This document shows positions 6,021-12,763 of a DNA stretch of 12,763 nt, piece after piece (position 1 is the first letter of the stretch; each line of letters starts with the position of its first letter). Below the pieces are notes generated by a model. That model saw only the letters and a program-made list of their open reading frames with translations. It was not told where the DNA came from and did no database searches. Position numbers and translations under genes: made by a program. This DNA comes from Calditrichia bacterium (GTDB taxonomy: Bacteria > Calditrichota > Calditrichia > Calditrichales > Calditrichaceae): the NCBI GenBank assembly GCA_027039465.1, contig JALWEA010000226.1, forward strand, positions 1 to 12,763, written 5' to 3'.

Positions 6021-7553
6021 TCAAAGCGTCGTGCCCAACCAGTAGGCCAGGCTCATCAACAAGCCCGTAAAGAAATGCACGCCAATGGTACTGACATTCA
6101 CGCGCAACAATTCATAAGGTAATTTACGCCGGTCGGCCTGCGGACTGTTCCATTGTTTCAGCCACTCTTGTCCCCACTTAACGGCCTTAAAGGTTAACGG
6201 TGCAGGCAACAGGGCAATAAATACAAACGGCGTGGAAAACTCGGGTTTAAAAAATCCGATCACCGCCAGCATAAAAATAAAACCGAAACTAATAACATTA
6301 AAAACAACGTACATTAAAAAGGGTTTTTCGTACCAAATTTGGTCGTCATCGAACGAAGCCAAACGAACCACCCATGTGTTTTTACCGACCTTGGCATCGG
6401 CCGGCAAATCCTGGAACTGGTTAATCCAGACCACCAGCATAATTAAAATGGCAACGGGAATGGAAGCCAGCAACGGTTTTTGCCAGTGCCACAAAGCCAA
6501 TTGATTGTGCGTCAAAGGCTGGGTCAACACAAAATGCGTGCCCAAAACCATAATCGGCCCAAAGCCCAACGCAATGGAAAATTCCCCAAGACCGCGATAG
6601 CCCAGACGGAACGGATCCCAGGTGTAAAAGGCACCCAAAGCCACACCTAAAAATCCCAAATAAATCAGCAGACTGTTGCCGAAATAGGCGCCGGAAACCG
6701 CTTTGTTCAAATACAGGCCAATGGCTATTGTCAGCGCAAAGGACAAAACAGCCGCCCAAAGCACTTTAAACGGTTTAAGCAAACCGGCTTGAATCACCCG
6801 GCTGCCTCCGTTGAACGGGCTGAAATTTTGATTGATCTCGTCGTTGCTGGAAGTATGATCAAAATAATCGTTGGCTAAATTGGTACCGGCATGCGCCAAA
6901 ATACCGCCGATTAAAATCAGCCAAAACAAGCTCCAATTCCAGGCGGAACGCATGCCCGCATGGAACAGATCGCCCCAGGCAATGACGGCGCCCAACAAAA
7001 TCGGGACAATCGTGGCCGTAAAAAACGGAGCGCGCACGGCACGAATCCACAATTTCAAACGATTCGCGAAACGCACCAACCCTTCCGTAATTTCGGACGG
7101 CGCATTTTGCGGAAATTCTTTTACTTCCGGAACGGCTGCAGGATCGGGTGCGACCAATTTAATGCGGATCGGTTTTAAGCGATAATAGCCAATCACCTTG
7201 TTTTCCAAAAGAAAAGGATCATTAAGCAGTTCGGGCGGCGCCAGATGTGCCTGCAAGATTGCTTTGTGCGCCGATTCCTGTTCCGCCTTGTCTTTAATCG
7301 GAAAGCAACGACCTTCGATGTGCAAGCTTCGTTTGTCGGAGCCGTCCGGCAAAGTAATGACCGCCTGAACATCGGGATTCAAGCGAATTTGTTCTGCGGC
7401 GCGATCGGTATTGAACGACCAAAAGATCAAATCGAAACCGTCACGGACAAAACCCTTTAACGAAGCCGTACTGACTCCGTCCATGGATGTTGACAACATC
7501 ATTTGATGTGCCTGATCCAACCGTTGCAACAAATTCTGATCCGAATTCTGCAT
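6021..7553 (-). CDS. FMN split-barrel domain fused to UbiA-family prenyltransferase
   Basis: This 510-residue protein has two parts. Residues about 8-135 resemble the pyridoxamine-5'-phosphate oxidase-like FMN-binding split barrel (LIFWSFNTDRAAEQIRLNP at 42-60, HIEGR at 78-82, and a closing strand YYRLKPIRIKLV). After a proline-rich linker, residues 165-510 form a multi-helix UbiA-type prenyltransferase. Its first Asp-rich motif is NLANDYFDHTSSND (225-238) and its second is NQFQDLPADAKVGKNT (378-393), the pattern of MenA-like enzymes that move a polyprenyl chain from its diphosphate to an aromatic acceptor using Mg2+. Start ATG at 7553 follows AGGAGG at eight-base spacing. UbiA proteins are usually about 290-310 residues, so the N-terminal domain is an addition. 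Menaquinone synthesis is a reasonable guess, but the acceptor is not identifiable and no other men gene is nearby. Confidence 0.85.
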   Translation of the reverse strand: MQNSDQNLLQRLDQAHQMMLSTSMDGVSTASLKGFVRDGFDLIFWSFNTDRAAEQIRLNPDVQAVITLPDGSDKRSLHIEGRCFPIKDKAEQESAHKAILQAHLAPPELLNDPFLLENKVIGYYRLKPIRIKLVAPDPAAVPEVKEFPQNAPSEITEGLVRFANRLKLWIRAVRAPFFTATIVPILLGAVIAWGDLFHAGMRSAWNWSLFWLILIGGILAHAGTNLANDYFDHTSSNDEINQNFSPFNGGSRVIQAGLLKPFKVLWAAVLSFALTIAIGLYLNKAVSGAYFGNSLLIYLGFLGVALGAFYTWDPFRLGYRGLGEFSIALGFGPIMVLGTHFVLTQPLTHNQLALWHWQKPLLASIPVAILIMLVVWINQFQDLPADAKVGKNTWVVRLASFDDDQIWYEKPFLMYVVFNVISFGFIFMLAVIGFFKPEFSTPFVFIALLPAPLTFKAVKWGQEWLKQWNSPQADRRKLPYELLRVNVSTIGVHFFTGLLMSLAYWLGTTL

Positions 7554-7817
7554 GTTTGTTTCCTCCTGCCCTAATTTTCCCGTAATCCTTGCGCAGTTTC
7601 GAACAAATTTACGACTTGATTTTCTATTGCCAAAATAAATTTATCTCGAATCGGTTGACATCAAAAATTTCCATCGGTTCTGGATCGAAAACAATGATAT
7701 TCTTTTCCAACCGGTTCATTGATTATTTTCATTCAAACCGGAACTAATTTCCCGTTAGCATTGTTTTTTACAGCAAATTTGCCTAATTTTTGGAAAAATT
7801 TAAAAAAAGGAGATATG
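7554..7817. promoter_or_regulatory. Divergent intergenic region with repeated CGGTT motifs
   Basis: These 264 bp lie between the divergent prenyltransferase and lipoprotein genes. TTGACA occurs at 7655-7660, but the hexamer 17 bases on (TTCTGG) is a poor -10 box. Related short motifs recur: TCGGTTGA (7651), TCGGTTCTG (7674), AACCGGTTC (7709-7717) and AACCGGAAC (7736-7744). They could be operator half-sites, though with no regulator known this is a weak call. The lipoprotein ribosome binding site AGGAG is at 7808-7812. Confidence 0.3.
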
Positions 7818-10178
7818 ATGAAAAAGGCCATCAGTTTTGCCCTGATCACCCTTCTACTTTATAGTTGTGCAGCCTACAAACAATTAAAACCCGAGCCGGA
7901 AATCAATCCGCAGGAAAACGGTTTTATCGAGATAAAGAAAGACAGCAAAAACTTCAAACTAAAAAAAGACAAAAAATACTACATGGTTTTCCCTGCGGCA
8001 ACCGCACCGGATGATTATCTGGTTCTGGATATTGCCAATAAAGACCTGTTCAATAGTTATTTAACCGAAACCTTTGATCAGGGAAAAGGCAGAATCATTG
8101 AAATTAAAGACGAGAGCCCCGAACCGGATCACCTTTCGGTTTATCCCGTTTCCAATAATGTACCGCGCTATTATTGGGTCATCGATCTTGTAAAACAGGA
8201 TTTGGTTTTGAATATGCAATATCGCTACGTGGCTCGCTGGCGCTTTAAATTCGAACGGCGTTACAATGCATTCAAAAAATTATTGGAAGAAAATTCCGTG
8301 GAGCGCACACCTTACGAATCGCTGGGCATTAATGTGCAACCGGCGGATCTGAATCCCGCACAGGAAATCGAACAGATTACGGCCAAGAATAAAAATCTGC
8401 TCAAACTGAAAGCAGAACTTAAGCAGATCGAAGACATTTTCCCGGCCAATATTCGCAACACGAAGGACGAATCCTACCAAAATTTCGTACAATTGAAAAA
8501 TCAATTGCAGGATGAGCTTTCCTTTCAGGAAAAGTACTTACAGGTGTTAAAGCTGATAAAGGAAGATCGCGAGAGCCGCAACAACATGGAAAAATTCTTT
8601 ACCGCTCTTCCGGATTTTCTGCAATTTTTCAAATCCAAGGATCAATTTCCGGATAATGTCATCATCACGATTCGCGATCTTTTGAAAAAACGTTTGCAGC
8701 AGGTTGTTCCCTATTATGAGCAAAAATTAAAAGCCAAAAACGATGCCAAACGGATCGACAGCGCCATTCCCCAACTGGAAGAATTGTATCCGGCCGCCGG
8801 TTTGGTCATGAGCGAAGATTTCAAGAAACTCGGCGCTTTTGTGTTTGCTTACAACAAAATTGTGGATGACGTTTGGAAAGTCAAGAAAGAATTAAAGACA
8901 ATTCAGGAAAAGGTAAGACAGCAAAAGAACATGCCGTCCAATTCCTTTTTCTCGGATATCGTTACCCGACTTTCCAAAATGCTCTACACCATGCCCAAGG
9001 CAAGCAATCCGGCTTTCCAACCTTACCGTAATTATCAATGTGTTAAGCAACTAGCCAAAGAAATCAAACGGGTGCAAAATTCCATCAACACATTGCTATC
9101 CAAATATCGACGCGCCGATGCGCTTGTTCCGGAAATCAATGTTTTAAAAGAACGCAATGATCTGCACGGTATTTTAAGCCTGCTGAAGAAAAACAAAGAC
9201 TTGGATTTTCTGCTGCCTTTGTATTCCAAATTAGACGAAGAATCACTTAACAAGCAGGCCACGGCGATCCAAAACGCTCTGCAATCGGAAAACTGGGCCT
9301 TGGCCGACGAAGCTTTGAAGAATCTTTACAACGATCGGGATTTTATCAATTACGGCAAAATCAAACCGCAAAAAATCAAACTGGCGAAAAAGTTGGAAAA
9401 GGCGCTCATCGATGCCATTACCCAAAAATCAAAGCAGCGCGCCAAGCAATTCATTCTGGAAAATTTAAACAATGTACAGGACGTGGAATCGCTCTACGAA
9501 AATCCGGCTTTCCAACCGGTTTACCAACCGTCCTTTTTTGTGCCGGGCACCAATGCCCAGGCCCAGATGCAGGCTTTGAACGAAGCGTTGACCGCACTTA
9601 AAACTCTGACCTTTCCCAAGTCGGCCATTGAAAATTTGTACAAACAATTGATTGCCAATCCGGATAATCAGGGCGTTGCCAAAGCCAGGGCCATTGTTGT
9701 TCACGGTAAACATTACCGCGGCGACGATGCCACCGTTAAAAATCGCGTGGCAGAATGCGATCCGCAAATTCCGAAACTTTTAACCAAACCCAGAAGCTAT
9801 CGCCGTATTTTTGCCCTGCCCGTAACTTCCAATGCCCAGGGCGCCAACACCTACTTATTCAAAGTGAATCTTAAAATTCCGTCCCCGGCGCAATTCCCGG
9901 TGTTTGATGTTTACATTCGTCTGCCCAAAAACCTAGCGCAAAAGGCCGGTTCCAAGCAATGGTACGAAAGCATTACCTTTAACGGCAAAATCATTAAAAA
10001 TGAAGGCCGTTACATGATTACCGCACCAGGACCGGCAAACAATTACGAATGTCAGGTCGGGCCGTTGCAAATCGTTAAAACCAGCAACAATATTTTAACG
10101 GTACGTTTTAAGAAGGCGGGTCTTAAGGTCTATCAGGTTAGCGTGATGGCTCAAAAGCCGATCATTAAAAAACATTAA
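7818..10178 (+). CDS. Large lipoprotein of unknown function with helical-repeat core
   Basis: I do not recognise this 786-residue protein. It has a lipoprotein signal peptide: MKK, a hydrophobic stretch, and the lipobox LLYSC with lipidated Cys17, so it should be anchored in a membrane facing the periplasm or outside. Residues about 35-145 are mixed and strand-rich. About 150-620 is highly charged and helix-rich, with degenerate repeats including NPAFQP at both 397-402 and 562-567. About 655-786 looks like a beta-rich C-terminal domain. I chose ATG at 7818 over 7815 because the AGGAG site is five rather than two bases upstream; the frame is open upstream but lacks a signal peptide there. It is followed 22 bp later by a membrane-anchored binding-protein-like gene and is very probably co-transcribed with it, suggesting a joint envelope role. 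Confidence 0.8.
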   Translation: MKKAISFALITLLLYSCAAYKQLKPEPEINPQENGFIEIKKDSKNFKLKKDKKYYMVFPAATAPDDYLVLDIANKDLFNSYLTETFDQGKGRIIEIKDESPEPDHLSVYPVSNNVPRYYWVIDLVKQDLVLNMQYRYVARWRFKFERRYNAFKKLLEENSVERTPYESLGINVQPADLNPAQEIEQITAKNKNLLKLKAELKQIEDIFPANIRNTKDESYQNFVQLKNQLQDELSFQEKYLQVLKLIKEDRESRNNMEKFFTALPDFLQFFKSKDQFPDNVIITIRDLLKKRLQQVVPYYEQKLKAKNDAKRIDSAIPQLEELYPAAGLVMSEDFKKLGAFVFAYNKIVDDVWKVKKELKTIQEKVRQQKNMPSNSFFSDIVTRLSKMLYTMPKASNPAFQPYRNYQCVKQLAKEIKRVQNSINTLLSKYRRADALVPEINVLKERNDLHGILSLLKKNKDLDFLLPLYSKLDEESLNKQATAIQNALQSENWALADEALKNLYNDRDFINYGKIKPQKIKLAKKLEKALIDAITQKSKQRAKQFILENLNNVQDVESLYENPAFQPVYQPSFFVPGTNAQAQMQALNEALTALKTLTFPKSAIENLYKQLIANPDNQGVAKARAIVVHGKHYRGDDATVKNRVAECDPQIPKLLTKPRSYRRIFALPVTSNAQGANTYLFKVNLKIPSPAQFPVFDVYIRLPKNLAQKAGSKQWYESITFNGKIIKNEGRYMITAPGPANNYECQVGPLQIVKTSNNILTVRFKKAGLKVYQVSVMAQKPIIKKH

Positions 10179-10200
10179 ACATTAAAATCGGAGCAAAATA

Positions 10201-11955
10201 ATGGAAAAAACCGTATCCAAAAAATCCATCGATAAAAAATATTGGTTTATCGGCGGAGGCGTTCTGATCGTCATCGCCGTGGCTCTGTATTTTATCCTGT
10301 CGCCTAGTTTGAAAGGCGAAATCGTCATTCCCTACATTTCGCATCAAAAACCGATCATGGATCCGCACCTGCCCAGCAATGTTCCCATTGCCGATAAATT
10401 GGACGAAGTGCTTTACGACGGCCTGTTCAACATTTCGGCCAACTCCAGCGGTGTGACTTACGAAGACGGTTTAGGCGAATTGGTTGGCATCGATGCCAAC
10501 AATGTGGTGACCGTACGCCTGAAGCCCAATGTTAAATGGCATGACAGCTACAAAATTCTTTTAAACAAAGGCGATATTGAAATTACCCCGCAGGAAGCCG
10601 TAATGTTCGTGGCCAATGATCTGCGTTTTACCCTGAAACGCATTCAACGGTTGGGCAGCCTTTCTCCGGATTACATTTTGGTGGGTCAGGCCGTTGACAA
10701 TTTCGATTTTATCGGCCCGGACGACAACAATGAAATCAAGTTCAAATTCAAAGGCGACCGCACATGGACCGAAGACGATATTAAAGAAGTATTATCCTTT
10801 AAAATTCTACCGCACACCGCGACCTACAATCAATTGAATTATACGGATGGAACCGGCCCTTACATGTATGCCGGTGAATACAAAGATGTCATTTATTTTC
10901 CCAAGAATCCGGCCGGACCGGCCCATATCGGCAAAGTGATCCTGCAGCCGTTTATCGACAACAGCACTTTTACAACGGAAATGAGTCGCGGCAAAATCAA
11001 CACGCTCTTGCGCACGCCGTTCGGAGCTCTTTCACCGATTTTAAGCGACACGTCCGACTTTTTTTACAAATCGAACATCAGCAATACCTTTTTTGCCATT
11101 TTCTTTAATGTGCAACGGCTGAACCGCGCACAACGTAAAGCTCTGCGCAGCCTGATCGACAACAAAAAAATCATGGACCGATTTTACAAGGTTGGCAGTA
11201 AACAGCAACGGCACATCGTGGATTACAAAGGTAATCACGATAATTATGACGACTATTTGAATTACAGCATTTTCCCTTCAAGTTCCTATTATGTGGAAGA
11301 AAAGATCGTAGAGCCGGACACCTTGCCTGCCACAGCCGATCTCTCCGTTTTGCCGGATACGGTACGCATTGTCACCTCGTTGAATTACGGCTTTCGCGAA
11401 GAATTGTCGGAATTGGTGGAAATTTTAAACGATCCTTCCGTTACCAAAGGTCGTATTAAAGCAATGGCCGTGGGCAACGAAACGATTAAAAAAGGCGACT
11501 ACGACGCGGTTTTGGTTCCGGTGACCAACTACCGCAGCAATTTTATGTTCGATCTGTACGATATCTTTTTACGGGAACCGGATTTGGCCACCCACAAAAT
11601 CCACCTGATCACCGATTCCGACGGTTTCGGCCATCGGGCCATTAACCTGGCCTCATTCCAGGCCGACAAAAACTTTTTCAGGTTGGATGCGGTCCAAAAC
11701 TCGCCCGAACATGACGACATCGTAAAACTTTTGAAATACATTTTCACTTTTATGTCCACGCGTGAAATCGGCGATAAACAGGCTTACGCGCGCATGATCG
11801 ATCAACTGGATCAACAGATGGCTTTGGGCAGTTATTTATTTTCATTGCCGTCACTTGCCTACTTTAGTACGCAATTCGATCCCAACACCATTCAATTGTA
11901 CGGTGTGGCTTCGCAACTTTCGACCATTGAAAAATGGCAGGAAAAGAAAAAATAA
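10201..11955 (+). CDS. Membrane-anchored protein related to family 5 extracellular solute-binding proteins
   Basis: This 584-residue protein has a basic N-terminus (1-14) and one membrane helix (15-34) with no lipobox and no evident signal-peptidase site, then a long extracytoplasmic domain. That domain carries the layout of peptide/nickel-binding proteins (SBP_bac_5): LDEVLYDGLF (67-76), LKPNVKWHD (107-115), GTGPYMYAG (217-225), FFNVQRLNRAQRKALRSLID (301-320), KKGDYDAVLVP (430-440) and a C-terminal LFSLPSLAYFST (546-557). Length is normal for the family. Start ATG at 10201 has GGAG eight bases upstream. No ABC permease or ATPase gene adjoins, and anchoring by an uncleaved helix is not the usual arrangement in Gram-negative importers. 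It may be a transport component with distant partners, or a binding domain reused for sensing or envelope work with the upstream lipoprotein. Confidence 0.8.
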   Translation: MEKTVSKKSIDKKYWFIGGGVLIVIAVALYFILSPSLKGEIVIPYISHQKPIMDPHLPSNVPIADKLDEVLYDGLFNISANSSGVTYEDGLGELVGIDANNVVTVRLKPNVKWHDSYKILLNKGDIEITPQEAVMFVANDLRFTLKRIQRLGSLSPDYILVGQAVDNFDFIGPDDNNEIKFKFKGDRTWTEDDIKEVLSFKILPHTATYNQLNYTDGTGPYMYAGEYKDVIYFPKNPAGPAHIGKVILQPFIDNSTFTTEMSRGKINTLLRTPFGALSPILSDTSDFFYKSNISNTFFAIFFNVQRLNRAQRKALRSLIDNKKIMDRFYKVGSKQQRHIVDYKGNHDNYDDYLNYSIFPSSSYYVEEKIVEPDTLPATADLSVLPDTVRIVTSLNYGFREELSELVEILNDPSVTKGRIKAMAVGNETIKKGDYDAVLVPVTNYRSNFMFDLYDIFLREPDLATHKIHLITDSDGFGHRAINLASFQADKNFFRLDAVQNSPEHDDIVKLLKYIFTFMSTREIGDKQAYARMIDQLDQQMALGSYLFSLPSLAYFSTQFDPNTIQLYGVASQLSTIEKWQEKKK

Positions 11956-11978
11956 CGTTTTGCAGAAAACCATGTACC

Positions 11979-12004
11979 AGGCCGCTACCATGCGGCCTTT
12001 CTTA
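11979..12004 (+). terminator. Intrinsic terminator after the lipoprotein/binding-protein pair
   Basis: A 7-bp GC-rich stem, AGGCCGC (11979-11985) and GCGGCCT (11992-11998), closes a TACCAT loop and is followed by TTCTTA. It lies 23 bp after the stop codon and ends about 30 bp before the next gene, so that gene probably has its own promoter or depends on readthrough. Confidence 0.75.
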
Positions 12005-12032
12005 ATCCATTGAAATAATCTCGGAGGAAACG

Positions 12033-12763
12033 GTGAAAGCATTGATTACCAGCGGAGGACGCGGTACGCGTTTGCGTCCTTTAACGCACACTCAAAACAA
12101 GCATCTTATACCCATTGCCAACAAACCCATCATTCATTATGCCATAGAATATTGCGCCGAAGCGGGCATTACGGATATCGGCATCGTGCACAACGCCGAC
12201 TCCGACGCTATTCCCAAAGCCCTTGGCGACGGTTCTCAATTCGGTGTAAAACTGACCTTCATTCCGCAGGAAGCGCCGTTGGGATTGGCCCATGTGGTTA
12301 AAATTTCACAGGATTTCATCGGTGACGAACCGTTTGTCTTTTACCTTGGCGACAACATGGTCGTGGGCGGTTTGCGCAAATTTATTGACGAATTCGAGCG
12401 GCAGCACAGTAATTGTCATTTAACCCTTTCAAAAGTCAAAGACCCGCAGCGTTTCGGCGTGCCGGAAATTAAAGGCAATCGCATTGTGCGCATCGAAGAA
12501 AAGCCCAAACAACCGAAAAGCGATTACGCCGTCACCGGAATTTACATTTACGATTCGTCCATTTTTGAAGCGGTGAACAACATTAAACCCAGTGCACGCG
12601 GCGAATTGGAAATTTCCGACGCGCATCAATATTTACTGGATCACGGTTACAAAATTACGTATTCGGAAATTACCGGCTGGTGGAAAGACACCGGAAAGCC
12701 TTATGATCTTTTGGAAGCCAATCGTTTGATTTTGGATAATCTTGAACCGAAAGTCATCGGAGA
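12033..12763 (+). CDS. Glucose-1-phosphate thymidylyltransferase-like nucleotidyltransferase, long form (3' truncated by window)
   Basis: This cytosolic sugar-nucleotide enzyme is predicted to join a nucleoside triphosphate (dTTP in RmlA) to a sugar 1-phosphate, feeding cell-surface polysaccharide synthesis. The first 243 residues are present and run off the window edge. Visible are the nucleotide loop GGRGTRLRPLT (8-18), the substrate-loop Lys23 and KP at 31-32, EAPLGLAHVV (80-89), the metal-binding YLGDN (104-108), EEKPK (155-159) and TGWWKDTGKP (214-223). WWKDTGKP and RGELEISDA are typical of the long RmlA group, which carries a C-terminal left-handed beta-helix, so about 100 further residues are expected. 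The start is GTG at 12033, five bases after GGAGG (12023-12027). SGG replaces the more common AAG or AGG before the loop. The nucleotide and sugar are inferred; UTP- or CTP-using relatives share the fold. Confidence 0.88.
   Translation, partial: MKALITSGGRGTRLRPLTHTQNKHLIPIANKPIIHYAIEYCAEAGITDIGIVHNADSDAIPKALGDGSQFGVKLTFIPQEAPLGLAHVVKISQDFIGDEPFVFYLGDNMVVGGLRKFIDEFERQHSNCHLTLSKVKDPQRFGVPEIKGNRIVRIEEKPKQPKSDYAVTGIYIYDSSIFEAVNNIKPSARGELEISDAHQYLLDHGYKITYSEITGWWKDTGKPYDLLEANRLILDNLEPKVIG

Noticed and set aside
5834..6070. Open frames of 78 and 61 residues over the spacer after the prenyltransferase gene
   Set aside because: They lie across the palindromic element and give the CHCERSRE / VKQS type of translation that this repeat class always produces. 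No ribosome binding site or protein-like character.
7655..7683. Sigma-70-type promoter based on TTGACA
   Set aside because: The hexamer at the correct spacing is TTCTGG, and the nearest TATTCT is 37 bases away, so no -35/-10 pair is supported.
7719..7817. 33-codon N-terminal extension of the lipoprotein
   Set aside because: It would bury the lipoprotein signal peptide. The AGGAG site directly precedes the internal ATG at 7818.
1..12763. CRISPR array, tRNA, rRNA, phage or defence genes
   Set aside because: No regularly spaced repeats, no tRNA-like cloverleaf and no integrase, nuclease or toxin-antitoxin signature were seen on either strand.

Overview
The window is 12.8 kb of ordinary-looking bacterial chromosome at mid GC, densely coded, with mixed ATG, GTG and TTG starts behind strong GGAGG-type ribosome binding sites. 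The serine palmitoyltransferase resembles Bacteroidota enzymes, and the bacterial ceramide-type gene set, the split-alpha transhydrogenase, a lipoprotein with a Gram-negative lipobox and a sugar-nucleotide gene sit alongside it. Together these suggest a Gram-negative member of the FCB group (Bacteroidota, Ignavibacteriota or Calditrichota type). That placement is inference; no rRNA or tRNA gene is present to confirm it.

Layout. (1) Positions 1-2702 look like a bacterial sphingolipid locus. On the minus strand are a serine palmitoyltransferase-like enzyme and, 17 bp downstream, the first 16 codons of another gene. Divergent to it on the plus strand is an extended-SDR oxidoreductase resembling the bacterial ceramide/3-ketosphinganine reductase group, followed by a 71-residue membrane protein. 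(2) A perfect 14-bp hairpin at 2707-2740 separates this from a convergent minus-strand operon, pntA1-pntA2-pntB (5611 to 2768), encoding a three-subunit proton-translocating NAD(P) transhydrogenase. (3) 5612-6020 is a gene-free stretch with imperfect direct repeats and a 138-bp MITE-like palindrome. (4) A minus-strand gene (6021-7553) fuses an FMN split-barrel domain to a UbiA-type membrane prenyltransferase. (5) Divergent from it, a plus-strand pair encodes a 786-residue lipoprotein of unknown function and a membrane-anchored protein with the fold signatures of family 5 extracellular solute-binding proteins. The pair ends at an intrinsic terminator. (6) The window closes inside a long-form glucose-1-phosphate thymidylyltransferase-like gene.

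How the genes fit. Sphingoid-base synthesis condenses an acyl thioester with serine and then needs N-acylation and NADPH-dependent keto reduction. The three genes at the left edge could supply these steps, and the neighbouring transhydrogenase makes NADPH from NADH at the cost of the proton gradient. The prenyltransferase would act in quinone or other polyprenyl-lipid synthesis. The lipoprotein and anchored binding-protein pair is the least explained part of the window and the best candidate for an undescribed envelope system.
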